Below, one piece after another: positions 1-12,534 of a DNA stretch of 64,000 bases; the stretch's first letter is position 1, and each line of letters begins with the position of its first letter. Below the pieces are notes generated by a model. That model ran no database searches. It saw nothing but the letters and a program-made list of their open reading frames with translations, and had not been told where the DNA came from. The DNA lies in assembly GCA_030770535.1 (NCBI GenBank), contig JASVEC010000008.1:868001-932000 (forward strand), written 5' to 3'. The position numbers were made by a program, and so were the translations under genes. The stretch is from Batkoa obscura (Eukaryota; Entomophthoromycota; Entomophthoromycetes; Entomophthorales; Batkoaceae).

Positions 1-36
1 AGAAACACTTTATTTTTGTACTTGGCAAATAGCAAA

Positions 37-1738
<1,702 letters not shown>

Positions 1739-2278
1739 CGTTATCTTTTATTTTTTATTTTATTAAAATGAGTTGAAATTGCTTAGAGTTATCCTTTTAA
1801 GATTACGTGTTTCTTGCTTGAGATTATTTACTTCAATTTCATAGGTTTTTATTGGCTACAAATTTGCTTTCTGCACTGCATTTTAGGCGAATTCACAAAT
1901 ATCGAGTTCACTATATTTAGTTAAATTTTTATTGTTGAATTGTAAATTAGATGGTAGAAATTATTTATTAGTTATATTAGATTTTAAATAAGTAAATTTA
2001 TCTACTTGCAATAGTATAACATAAAAAAAGTAACAATAAATTTAGAAACATTTATGCTTATATTCTTAATATTCTATTTTATTTATTTGATAAAAGAAAA
2101 CTACTATATTACTGATAAAGTTTAATGATAGAGTTGCTTTCAAGCCTAAAAAATGAGCAGAAGGCAAATAAAATATACAATAAATTTAAACAAAACAATC
2201 AAGATTAAAAAGCTATATAAAGAAGTGTATTAACATAAAAAAGTATACCAAAATAGCATCTATTTCTATTTAATAACA
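1739..2278. other. Intergenic stretch between RRP45 and RPT5
   Basis: About 540 bases of AT-rich DNA between the 3' end of RRP45 and the start of RPT5, both on the minus strand. It must hold the RPT5 promoter and the RRP45 3' end. No ORF, RNA gene or repeat family member was recognised. Confidence 0.6.
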
Positions 2279-3357
2279 TCAAACGCCGATTTGTTCTTTA
2301 TGACTTTCCTTTAACTTTTCAATAAATTGTCTAGAAATAGTAGCCGTAAGCTGATTACATCTTATTAATTGTTCAGGCTCAAGCGGTGTACCACCTGGCT
2401 TTGAAAAGGCACAAATTTCTTGAAATAAATTCATCGATATAGAAAGTGTACCATCTTTAATTTGCTCTTCAATATTGGTTGGATCAACAACAAATTGTTC
2501 TCTATAAAAAATCATCAAAACTTTTTGTTCATTTCAATAATATTAATATTAGTAGTCTTACCCTTGATTAAAAAATGCAAAGGTTACTGAAACTGGAAAA
2601 TGATGAATGGTTAATGGAATCAATGCTTTTTCTTGGGCTGTATGCTAATAAAGTTAATATATTATAAAAATAAAGTTTATTATTTTACTTACAATGGTAA
2701 ACTCATCACCTTGTACAGTAACGTCAGGACGACGAAAGTGTAAGAGGGAAGCTAAAGTAGCTAAACAACCAGCATCAATTAGATTACCATCATGGTTATT
2801 GAAATGTAAATCAACTCTAACTTCGAATACCTAAATCTTTATAAGACAAACTTACGACTTTATAAAAAAAATTACTTTTTCTCCAGCTTTAATACATAAA
2901 CTTTCTAAATCTAAAGCCCTTGATTTTTTAATTGTTTTTTCTAAAAATCGAGAAATAGCTACTTCTTCATCAGATGATCTATTTAAACGTTAAATCATTA
3001 TATTTTAATTTACCAGCACTTACTTTCCAAGTTCATATTTAACATTTGAGATGGGATGTAATTCCGAAAAAATTTTAAGGATACCTTCAGAACCTCTAGT
3101 TTCTCTAGGGGTTACCACTGTACATGAAGCTCTTGCTAAAACCCTATTTATTTATTGAATTTGAAATTTGAATCTATTTAAATTAATAATTACTTTGTTT
3201 TTCCTAATTGGATAGATACTGAACCATAAACTTTTTTATCATAAACTATATGTATATCACGAACATCATATTTTCCACGTCCATCAGAGCGTTTACCTTT
3301 AGCTACGCTCTTTAATAAAAATTCTTTTTCGTTTTCACTTAATGTGTTGAATACCAT
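2279..3357 (-). CDS. RRP45: Exosome complex RNase PH-like subunit Rrp45 (EXOSC9)
   Basis: RNase PH-fold ring subunit of the nuclear and cytoplasmic RNA exosome, which processes rRNA precursors and degrades RNA 3' to 5'. The N-terminus carries the family pattern KRSDGRGKYDVRDIHIVYD, then a SVSIQLGKT strand and ASCTVVTPRETRGSEG. The second half shows NNHDGNLIDAGCLATLASLL, LHFRRPDV and FVVDPTNIEEQIKDG, the pattern that separates Rrp45 from Rrp43 and Rrp42. The fold in this subunit is structural and no catalytic acidic cluster is expected. About five short introns interrupt it. It ends close after the RNase PH domain (KLKESHKEQIGV) and so lacks the long acidic tail of animal EXOSC9. It shares a 136-bp divergent promoter region with PRPF38B. 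Confidence 0.93.
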
Positions 3358-3493
3358 TTTAACACAATTTTGATGTTTTTTATTTATTTTTTTACTATTA
3401 GTAGGCTATGATTTAATTTGAGCATTTTTATTGGTTGATTCAAGTATTTAGGATAGAATTTTAGATTTATTTACTTTAGTTTATTTTTTCAAT
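3358..3493. promoter_or_regulatory. Compact bidirectional promoter RRP45 / PRPF38B
   Basis: The start codons of RRP45 (minus) and PRPF38B (plus) are separated by only 136 bases of AT-rich DNA, so both promoters must lie here or inside the genes. No TATA box or named factor site can be assigned by eye. Confidence 0.5.
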
Positions 3494-4672
3494 ATGAAAA
3501 CCAACCATTTGGAATTTTGGGGCAATGCTACTAATATGAATTTGAATAATATTGTTTATTCAAATATCAAATTATCCATGTATTATAAATCATTAAGGTA
3601 ATGTTTTATTAAAGGTTTTTTAAAAAAGAAGCTAATAATTTAAATAGTGAAATCACCGAAGTTCATGAGCTTATTGATGAGATTTATAACTCAGGTAAAA
3701 CTACAATGTTAACTATCATAATAATATTAACTAAATTTTGTATTTTTAAATAATCAACAGTGGATTATTTAGGTATGTTTTAAGTAAGAAAATTGCAATT
3801 AAACTTTAGAATTGAGTTTAAACTAAATTTTTAATTTAACAGAACCTTTTACAACCGGTTCGGTACCTTCGAGTTGCTATTGTTTGTTATTTAAAATGTG
3901 GAATATGAAACTTAATGGTAAACAGATACGTACTTTTGTGGATAGTAAGGACTCACCGTAAGTTATATGTTTTTAAAACTAGTTTTAACATACTAAAAAT
4001 ATCAATAGTTACATTCGTGCATTGGGGTTTCTTTATCTTCGTTATGTTTGTAAACCAGAAAATATTTGGGCTTGGTTTGAGGATTACTTAGAAGATGAAG
4101 AGAGCTTAAATTTAACAAAAGGGCCTAATCATAAAATAATGTAATTAATTATTTTTAAAACTAATTTAAAAACTAATTCCTTTAGTACAATTGGTAAATT
4201 ATGTTGCTTATTGTTAGAAGATATGAAATTTTGTGGTACTTTGTTACCTCGTATACCAGTACCAATTGCTCGACAAATTGAAAAATCACTAGGTGAAAAG
4301 AACAATAATGAAAAGTAAATTTTATTTGTATCTAGTTAATCAACTTATTAGTTATATTTTAGGAAAGAAAGTAAAACCAAGAATAGATCACGATCTCCAG
4401 ATAATTTGAGAAGATACCGTTCACCAGATAGAAGAAGACGTCGATCACCTTCACCTTACCGTCATAAACGAGATTCCAGATCGCCAGATCATCGACGCTC
4501 ACGTAATTATAATCGAAGGGATCGTTCCCGTTCCAAATCCCCTAGATCTAGCCATCGTTATTCAGATTCTAAAAGAGACTATTATGATAGAGAATCAAGA
4601 AGTGGAAATGGAAATGGGAATCAAGATTCTAAAGGGTATAAAGAAACCAGAAGTATTCGTAGATACGATTAA
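3494..4672 (+). CDS. PRPF38B: Pre-mRNA splicing factor PRP38 family, PRPF38B type
   Basis: Spliceosomal PRP38-domain protein of the B subtype. It starts MKTNHLEFWGNATNMNLNNI, matching the LWGNEKTMNLN start of PRPF38B and not PRPF38A. Further family blocks are HELIDEIYNS, EPFTTGSVPSSCYCLLFKMW, DSPYIRALGFLYLRYVCKPE, WAWFEDYLEDEE and GTLLPRIPVPIARQIEK. The C-terminus from about 4370 on is an Arg/Ser-rich tail (RSPDRRRRRSPSP and similar). The first intron is best read as 3598-3648, with a GCTAATAA branch site. A 12-nt exon (3761-3772, coding VDYL) lies between two introns, and without it the frame and the conserved IYxxVxxxEP spacing are lost. The start is preceded only by the short shared promoter region. 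Confidence 0.93.
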
Positions 4673-5206
4673 AAATTGAGAGGTTTTGTAGTAAAATTCA
4701 ATGTACTTAAACACTGTACTGCATTTTGTATTTAGTCTTCTACAATAAAATTGCTAGATGTAGTGTTAGATAATTGTTGTTGCTTATTAAAATCAATTTT
4801 ATAATAGTACTCTCATTTAATTATATTTCATAAATTATAAACCATTTTGCTATTTAAATGAAATTTTAGACAGGCACTTAAAAAGAATGTTTGTCTTTAA
4901 GATGTAAGTCTAAATAACCGAGATAATTTAATGGCACAATTAAAAATAAATAACTATGGCTTTGATTTCTATAAAGATAATCATGACCTTATTATCTTGT
5001 AGTCACTCTTTCCCTATAAACTTATTAATAATTCATACTCAAATCATCAGGTTATATTAACATTATAAACATGATCTTAAAAATACACTACCAATCATAC
5101 TCACTTAATGTGATTTATGACATCATCTTCTGGTTTTAAATGGTAAATTAAGCTCAGAAACAAAACATATAAAATGAAATAATGAAGTATTTTTCATAAG
5201 AATAAG
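4673..5206. other. Intergenic stretch between PRPF38B and SRX1
   Basis: About 530 bases of AT-rich sequence holding the PRPF38B 3' end and the SRX1 promoter. No ORF, RNA gene or recognised repeat was seen. Confidence 0.5.
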
Positions 5207-5687
5207 ATGGATTACAAAGCAAGCGTACCAAGCATTGTGAATAAAAAAAGAAAATTGGATGCTGAAGAAAGTATTTTTTTTGAAACTATGCCATTCCTTA
5301 TGACTGAAGAGCAAACTATATCACCTGGAGAACCTCAAAATTCAAGTGTGGAGATACATAACATACCATTGAATGTAGTCTGCAGACCAATACCCCCTGT
5401 TCTTGATGATTCTAAAGTGGAGATGTTTAGAAGGGATTTGGAGGTAAGTCTTTTTAAACAAACTCGAAAATAAGGTTAAACTTTTTTATTAGAATGGTGC
5501 TGACTTTCCACCCATTGATGTACATGAAATAGAGCATGAGGGTAACTTTTATTACTATGCTTTTGGAGGCTGTCATAGATGGAGGGCCCATCAACTTTCA
5601 GGCAAGCAAAGCATCAAGGCGAAGATCATCCCCACTGATAAAAAAGTACTCAATATTTACCTTGGGGCCTCAAATCCTTTCAGATAG
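5207..5687 (+). CDS. SRX1: Sulfiredoxin
   Basis: Cytosolic ATP-dependent reductase that restores hyperoxidised (sulfinic) typical 2-Cys peroxiredoxins. The first exon ends at 5443. The intron 5444-5492 has a GTAAGT donor and TTATTAG acceptor. The second exon starts NGADFPPIDVHEIEHEG. The core reads EIHNIPLNVVCRPIPPVLDD, then YYYAFGGCHRWRAHQL with the catalytic cysteine in FGGCHR, and ends KVLNIYLGASNPFR, the conserved LGASxP tail. The total of about 143 residues is normal. The first 45 residues (MDYKASVPSIVNKKRKLDAE onward) are not conserved and the basic KKRK run could be a nuclear signal, which is inference. SRX1 and ALG8 are only about 110 bases apart on the same strand. Confidence 0.95.
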
Positions 5688-5799
5688 TTCTTATTAAACT
5701 TTAATGTATTTTTTTCGTGTTTTTTAAACTTTTAGCCAATTATAATTTAGTTCGTTAATTTTAAAGTGATATCTTTTTTAAAATTCTAAAGTTGGAGTG

Positions 5800-7470
5800 A
5801 TGTATTTGAAATTATTCGCGCTATCATCAGCGTTAAAGGTGCTGTTGTTTAATGGATAGTAAGTTGAAAAATTATATAGCATAAAATAAAATATTTAAAC
5901 TTTAATAGTCATTCCACCGATTTTGAGGTCCATAGAAATTGGTTAGCGATTACATATAGTCTTCCAATAAACCAATGGTATTATGAAGTAAGTAGTAATT
6001 AGAAGCTAATGAAACAGAGTTATAATTATGAAATTCAGAAAACAAGTGAATGGACATTAGATTATCCTCCATTTTTTGCATGGTTTGAATATTGTTTATC
6101 ACATATTGCTAAGTATTTTGATCCTAAAATGTTAGCGATTAATAATTTAAATTATAAATCTATTGAAACCATTTATTTTCAACGATTTTCAGTTATCGTT
6201 TCGGAAACAGTATTATTATATGCTTTATATAGGTATTTGCTTGTACTATTTATTTCAACATTTATTACAATTTCGTTTTTAAAACTTAGACTTTCAAATC
6301 TTAAAGAATATGAATCAAATAGCTTAAGTAAAATAATGGTTGTCCTTACCTTTTTAAATCCATGTTTATTAATCGTGGATCATATTCATTTTCAATACAA
6401 TGGTTTTATGTTTGGTATATTATTATTGTCTTTGGTGGAAGCTATTCAAGTAAGTTTAGTTGTTTTGCTATTTATAATATTAAATTCAATTGTGATTCTA
6501 GACTAATTATATTTCCAGTGGTATTTTGTTTGCGATACTACTAAATTTTAAACACATTTTTTTATATCTTGCTCCTGCCTATTTTGTTTTCTTACTTAGA
6601 GCTTATTGTATGAATGTCAACCAAGGAGGTTTAACAATAGTCAGTTTTTTGAAAAGGTTGAGTTTATTAGGCTTATGCGTCATTTTTATATTCTTGATTT
6701 CTCTATTTCCATCTATTTATTATGAACAATTGCCCCAACTACTTTCAAGATTATTTCCATTTCAGCGAGGATTATCGCATGCTTATTGGGCACCTAATGT
6801 ATGGGCAGTTTATTCCTTTATTGATCGATGCTTATTATTTATACTATCAAAATATGACTCAAGTTACCAAAATGTAGCATCCGTTACCCGGGGCTTAGTT
6901 GGGGACGTTCAATTCGCTATCTTACCTCAAATTTTACCTAAGCATACCTTTATACTTACTTTATTGGCCCAATTACCCATTTTGGTTAAACTATGGATTA
7001 ACCCAAATACCAAGAATTTTTTAAACTCAATTGTTTTATGTGGATTCGGCTCCTATCTTTTTGGTTGGCACGTGCATGAAAAAGCAATTATGATGGTTTT
7101 ATTACCATTGAGCTTTATGTGTATTGAGAACAAAAAGTTAAAAGCATTTTATCTCTTCATCAATATTGTAGCCAACTTTTCACTACTTCCATTGGTGTTT
7201 TATAAGTTGGAATCTATCATTGTCAGTATTATTTTACTTATTTGGGCTATCTGTGCCTCCTCTTTACTCAATTCAATACCATCATCTACTCTGATTAAAG
7301 TTTACTATGCTGGCTTCGCGGGACTTAATGCTATTTTATTAGCTAGCTTTTTTGAAGTAGGTGTGTTTTTGAAATATTCCTTTTTACCCTTACTTTTGAC
7401 TTCAATCTATTGTGCTATCGGTATCATTGGCTCTTGGGCTTACTTTTATTTCTATGCTGTTAAATTGTAG
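5800..7470 (+). CDS. ALG8: Dolichyl-P-Glc alpha-1,3-glucosyltransferase ALG8
   Basis: ER membrane GT-C enzyme that adds the second glucose to the lipid-linked oligosaccharide Glc1Man9GlcNAc2-PP-dolichol before transfer to protein. Exon 1 (5800-5859) codes [20 protein letters not shown]. Exon 2, starting at 5909, gives [19 protein letters not shown] with the GT-C aspartate region. After an intron ending near 6038 comes [20 protein letters not shown]. Later blocks are [56 protein letters not shown] and [11 protein letters not shown], all ALG8 signatures, among many hydrophobic segments. Part of the apparent coding between about 6232 and 6288 is probably another intron. The splice into [19 protein letters not shown] uses the acceptor near 6501. 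It is the first of three ALG8-like units in tandem. Confidence 0.95.
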
Positions 7471-7948
7471 GGTTTTTATGCTTGAAGATGAATTTTTGGC
7501 AGATTTTGGTGATGAGATAATGTGGCAATTGCTTCTTTGATGCTATTTTGGGTTATATTACTTTTAAATACTTTTTAAATCTAATAAAAGCATTACCTAA
7601 TAAATCGGAAAGAGCATATATGGAATTTAAATATTCAAATAGTAATTTGATGGAATCATGTTTACATCATTAAATTTTATTTAGGATTATTTTTAATCTC
7701 TAAAATGTAAGCTCTTAAAAACTTATTTAAATAACGTAATGTTCCAAAATAAAAGAGATATTTACTAAAATAAGTCATGAGCTAAAAAATCTATTCAATT
7801 AAAAATGATGTCTTGAAAGCAGCCAATTATTTTAAGTTATATATTAAATACATAAAATAAGAAAAATAAGAAAAATAAGAAATCAAGAAATATAAAAAAC
7901 TATTTTTTTGTTTCATTTTTAATTTTATTTCAAAAATATTATCAAAAC
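7471..7948. repeat. Intergenic stretch with a short AAATAAGA tract
   Basis: About 480 bases of AT-rich spacer between ALG8 and its divergent paralogue. Around 7855-7890 there is a short imperfect tandem of an AAATAAGA-like unit. Nothing else was recognised. Confidence 0.4.
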
Positions 7949-9723
7949 ATGATAAAAAACTATCATTATTATACCATGCTATCTGTAGCTACCAGGATGC
8001 TGTTAATACAGTTCGGGTAAGTTTATTATGGTTTAAATTCAAGGTGATAACTAATAAATGAATATTTAGTTTATACAAGCAACCTATTATTATAACTAAT
8101 AATATAACAAGTTTAGATATCTATAATCAAGTAATTTATAATCAGTAGAATAAATCAAAGTAACTAACAAAAATTCAATAGAAAGAGTGCATCTGCGAAT
8201 TAGGGAATAATATGAGTGAATGGGTGAAACACACTGTTGATTATATTCATTTTCTATTTCGATTAGTAGCTATTAATCTCAGTTTGAGTGAATTTCATAT
8301 CAAGTTAATTCAATTTGTATTTTATGATTTTATATTTATTTATTCTTTAATTAAGTAAGTTTTTTAAAATATTTTAAATGTTAAATTAACTTTATAAAAT
8401 AGATATTTCGAATCCAATACCATTAAAAGAATTCAAAAACATAACCCATTAATTCATTTAATTGTATTAAATCATTGTTTATTGACTATAAACAATGGTA
8501 ATCATTATTATGGTTTATTAGCTGGAGTATTATTATTATCATTGAGAGAAATGATTCAGGTAATAAGGTTTATTTCAATTAAAATAATTAAAATAATTTT
8601 AATTTCATAGGGAAATTACATGAATAGTAGTTTGTTATTTAGTATTTTGATAAATTTAAATGATTTATTTATATATTTACTACCTACTTACATCATTTAT
8701 TTATCAACCCCATTTATCAAATTGATTCAAAGTACCAAAAGCTCAATTCCATTTTACAAATTAATATTTCTATTAATGAACATTTATTTACTTACTATAA
8801 ATTCCACACGTATTAATAGTATACTTCACCTATCCAATGATTCTTTTGCTCAATTGTTTCCATTTCAGACTAAGTCTCTCACTACTCATTATCTATCCAA
8901 CTTTTGGTTAATATACTCGTATACAGAACATCTACTCCAACGTTTAGCTATCAAACTTTACCAGCTATCAACAAACATTCCTTATTTCGAAAAAATTTAT
9001 ACTTGCTTTTTCCCAACATCAAATCAGAAACCGTTCCATTCCTACGAAGATGCTTTATATCTACTGCTTACAGATCCTCATATAAAGACTGTATTTGATA
9101 TGTTTAGTAAAATGACGCCTAAATCTCCTGAGGAGTATAGTTATTTACTTGGGATTATTAAGTTAGTTCAATTTAAGTGGTTGGCTCAAATTTATCCTAA
9201 TATTGTGGTATGGACTGGCATGTTGGTTCAAATACCCAGTTTATATCAATTAATATGTAAGCGAAATAAGCAATCTCTTATTAATTGTGTATGCATCAGT
9301 TTGTTTTCAATCAGTTTATTTCAATATGTTAGATTTGAGAATTTGATGGGCTATTTGCTAATGATAACAAGTGCTCTATGCATTTCAGCAGATAGTGGCA
9401 AATGCAACATTATTTATTTAGGTTGTAATCTATTAGTAGCTTGTCATTATTTACTTGAAATTAATAATATTAATGAGTTTTTAATTGTTGGTTTGTTAGT
9501 AATAATAACAACTTATTTAATTTATTTTACTAAACATTCGATTGTAATCAGCAATTTCTGTTTAGCTTTGGTTATCATTTTGGTAATGCTAATTGTGGAC
9601 CATTCACTTTATCTTATAGATGTTGAGATTTTGAAATTGCCATTTTATTTCAACCCACTTTGCATTGCCCTTGTTCACACTTCACTTCTTGTTAGGCTTT
9701 ATTATTCCATGATTTTTGAATAA
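7949..9723 (+). CDS. Divergent ALG8-like membrane protein, probable pseudoenzyme
   Basis: A second, strongly diverged ALG8-like gene. It keeps the ALG8 exon plan: a short first exon (start at 7949 or, in frame, 7976), a small second exon entered at about 8071, an exon with MSEWVKHTVDYIHFL (compare [12 protein letters not shown] in ALG8), then LNHCLLTINNGNHYYGLLAG (compare [18 protein letters not shown]) and a 367-residue last exon from about 8611 with LINLNDLFIYLLPTYIIYL and QLFPFQTKSLTTHYLSNFW. The exon corresponding to [11 protein letters not shown] has no Asp-containing motif, and [10 protein letters not shown] is replaced by LFQYVRFENLMGY. The long uninterrupted last exon argues against a simple pseudogene. 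Many hydrophobic segments remain, so an ER membrane location is likely. A changed role or slow decay are both possible. Exon boundaries before 8213 are tentative. Confidence 0.62.
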
Positions 9724-9979
9724 TAAATAATTAGTTGAGTATAAAATATGTACTTGAATTTTAATCAAACTGACAAATGAATAAATTTATTACATTTAAT
9801 ATTAATCCTAATATTCTAACTCTTATAGCCTTAACTTAACATTTAATTGATTGAAATGAAATCTATCTTCTACCGGGATACAAAACATAAATGAAGGAAG
9901 AAAACTGGTAGTGAAAAGGTGAAAATAAAATTCTAGATTCCTTAATTTTCAGTTTAAAGAATATAAACAACATCACCTT

Positions 9980-10210
9980 GTGCTCATTAATCCTTTAACA
10001 AAATATAGAGAAGATTATTTCTATAAGCATATCAACGCAGCAGTATACATTGCTGAAGATAGAGATAAAATAATAATCAACAGAGGCTTCATTGTATTCG
10101 ATGAACTGAATTATCTCAACTTTTTAAAATTATCGAACTTATTAAAAGTCAACAGCATCGCCCCTGTGATGAACTTCGCTATTTTTAAGCAACATGAAAA
10201 CTTAGGATAG
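9980..10210 (+). CDS. Unrecognised 76-residue ORF between ALG8 copies
   Basis: Open frame beginning MLINPLTKYREDYFYKHINA and ending FKQHENLG, with a mixed, protein-like composition instead of the Lys/Asn/Ile noise usual for random AT-rich ORFs here. No domain was recognised. Neither ALG8 nor any other gene in the window aligns to it. It may be an exon of a gene whose other parts cannot be seen, or a chance ORF. Confidence 0.25.
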   Translation: MLINPLTKYREDYFYKHINAAVYIAEDRDKIIINRGFIVFDELNYLNFLKLSNLLKVNSIAPVMNFAIFKQHENLG

Positions 10211-10254
10211 AGCAGGACAGATTTAATAATATTTATTATGTCAATCTATAGGTT

Positions 10255-11035
10255 TATTCATAATTATAGATACAGTGCTTGCGAAAACTGTTCAAAAATT
10301 TCAAAGATTATCGCACGCTTATTAGGAACCAAATGCTTAAGGAGCCCGTTCTTTATAGTTTAGACGCCAATTATTCGCTGTGCCAAAACGCAATCTAAGT
10401 TATCAAAATATAATACTAATGGTCCAATAGTTAATGGATGTGTGGTCAAGTTTCTATGTTACCTATGCTCTTACTGATGTAAACTTTCATAATTACTTTG
10501 CTAGTTCAACATATTATCTTAATCAAATTGCGGCTAAAGCCAATTATAAAGAACTTTTAAGAGCAATTTTCCCTTCAAGCTTAACTCCTACCTTTTTGGC
10601 TGGTATGTCCGTGAAAAAACAATCATAATTTTCTTGTTGTAGTTGAGTTTTATCTTTTTTTATGAATGATAAGTTAAATGCTTTTTTCTATTCATGCTAT
10701 TGTACTCAAATTTTATTGCTTCTACTTGTTTCCTATGAATTAGAAACTATTATTGTCAGTATAGTTTTTTCATCTAAGTTACTAATATATTATCACTGTT
10801 CAATTTAACGTCATCTTCTACCTTTACTAGAGTTTATTATATCGGGATTACAGTTATTAATTATGTTTTATTAGCTAGATCTACAAAGTTATCTGCTTTT
10901 AAGACACTCCTTTTTTCTGTTGCTTTTAACTTTAGTCTATTGTGCCACTGATGTTATCGGCCAATGCGCTTCTTTTATTTTTATGCTTTAAAAGAACAGG
11001 CTTCTGGGATGGAGGATGGATTTTTAACAAACCTT
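10255..11035 (+). pseudogene. Third ALG8 copy, broken
   Basis: This stretch aligns by eye with the ALG8 last exon in order. A segment near 10298 matches the [10 protein letters not shown] region (shared GATTATCGCA-GCTTATT). One near 10592 matches the [13 protein letters not shown] region but reads FLAGMSVKKQS and stops. One near 10855 matches the GLNAILLAS region (shared TTTTATTAGCTAG). One near 10975 matches the final AYFYFYAVK. Stops and length changes are frequent, and the only open part is 10434-10628. The N-terminal half of ALG8 is not visible. It is therefore a degraded partial duplicate, older than or faster-decaying than the paralogue upstream. Confidence 0.75.
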
Positions 11036-11561
11036 GATAGTAAAACAAATAAAAATTATTCTCTCAATATTGTTTAGCTACCATTATTAATAAAGTATTT
11101 TATGAAACTAGTAAAAATACTCAATGATGAATATCATTGAATAATGCAAAGTATAATGAAAGTCAATATAGTGATTTTTGCACATTCGTATTAATGTTCT
11201 CATGTTTGTATATCAGCAAAGTTTTAGTTCATAGAATATTTAATGAATATTTTTATACTTATTAAAATTAACAGTATAGACAATCATATTGGAAAATTTA
11301 TTAATAGCGCAATTTAAAGCAAAGTCTTCAAAATTATACTTAAGCTATTAGACAGTTAAAGTGTAATCTAGTTCTTTATGACATAAACGTTGATAGGTTC
11401 AGTAGGCCAAGAAGCTATGAAAGTTCTATAATGAATTAGTTTATTATTTTCTCTTTTAAAAACAAAATTGTATATTAAATTTACACTAGCCAAGTATAAT
11501 TCCATCCAAATCAAGCTAATAAAAATAAAACACCCTCTATTAAATACTTAAATAAGATTTA
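11036..11561. other. Intergenic stretch before the P450 relic
   Basis: AT-rich spacer of about 520 bases. No gene, RNA or member of the window's repeat families was recognised. Confidence 0.4.
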
Positions 11562-12045
11562 CGTTCTACCGATACATCTTCTAGGCCCTATCAAAAATGG
11601 TATAAACTTTGGATTACTTTCAAATGTCTTGTTTTTTAACCATGTTCAGGGTTAGAATGGGCTGGATCCTTCCAATGTAATGATAAATTTTCCAAAACAT
11701 TGATGGCTACTCCAACAGAAACCTGAAAGCTATTATCAACATATTTTAAAAAAATTATATCTATTACCCCTTCTGATATATAGTGGTTATCTGTTATTTT
11801 CCCTCCCTTAGGTACTAACCTTGGTGGATCACCGCAAACTACTGACACCATTTTTAAGCCTTCATGAATTACTGCGTTAAGATAATGCCACTCAGATTTG
11901 CACTTACTATAAGCAATAGATTCTTTATCTGGAAACTCAAGAGTCATTTCTTCTTTAGCCTTTTCAAATACCACTGGCTGGCTAGATAATAAATAAAATA
12001 GGAGACTGTCCGAATTGGTTTCATTTTTTTATCCAGTTTTAAATA
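11562..12045 (-). pseudogene. Cytochrome P450 relic (C-terminal half)
   Basis: Reading on the minus strand gives the order of P450 landmarks. A broken I-helix ETNSDSLLFYLLSSQPVVFE near 12010 is followed by AKEEMTLEFPDKESIAYSKC and the K-helix YLNAVIHEGLKMV, where the ExxR arginine is lysine. Next come PPRLVPKGGKITDNHYISEG, a probable intron, VSVGVAINVLENLSLHWKDP, and finally the heme-binding loop PFLIGPRRCIGR near 11562-11600 with its cysteine. The loop is in a different frame from the preceding block: one base is missing at the normal NPERW site near 11641, which produces a stop. An in-frame stop also lies in the I-helix exon. With no N-terminal half visible this is a fragment of a dead host gene. 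Confidence 0.8.
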
Positions 12046-12534
12046 TTTTATATTTTAAAAACTTTGCTTAAAATTCTATAAAATAAATTCTTTATTAAAA
12101 ACCAAAAATACCTGATACAGTTTTGAATTATTTTATTATGATTTATATTATAAATTAACGGAATTTCTATTAATTTTAATACAAATTCTCAGATCAACAA
12201 GGCTTTTACTAATATAGCCTATATATTGATATTAGTTAAAGTTGTAGTATGGAAGTAAATACATATTCCTATAAAACCTCATTGAGAAATATTTATTATT
12301 GACTGCTTTATAGCTAACATTGCAGATTTGCTATCAAATAAATAAATAATCTTAATATTAAAAGCATATTATTAATATGTCACTAAGTTAATAAATAGCT
12401 GCATGGGAGGGGATTGTTAGCCCTAAAACTACAATTAACCATTCCTATGTAATACAAGCAGTATAATAATAGTTTTCACTTATTATTACAGTTACTCCCT
12501 CTTCGACTACTTATTAACTTAGCTATTAATAATT
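12046..12534. other. AT-rich flank of the decayed transposon
   Basis: About 490 bases between the P450 relic and the end of the transposase reading. It may include the unrecognised 3' end of the transposon. No terminal repeat could be identified. Confidence 0.35.

Noticed and set aside
3598-3614. A possible 17-nt ultra-short intron in PRPF38B
   Set aside because: GTAATG...TTAAAG would keep the frame, but extending to 3648 gives a 51-nt intron with a proper GCTAATAA branch site and TTAAATAG acceptor. The longer intron also yields better spacing to the conserved HELIDEIY block.
6362-6544. Alternative plus-strand ORF inside ALG8
   Set aside because: It is the out-of-frame reading of the ALG8 exon and the following intron.
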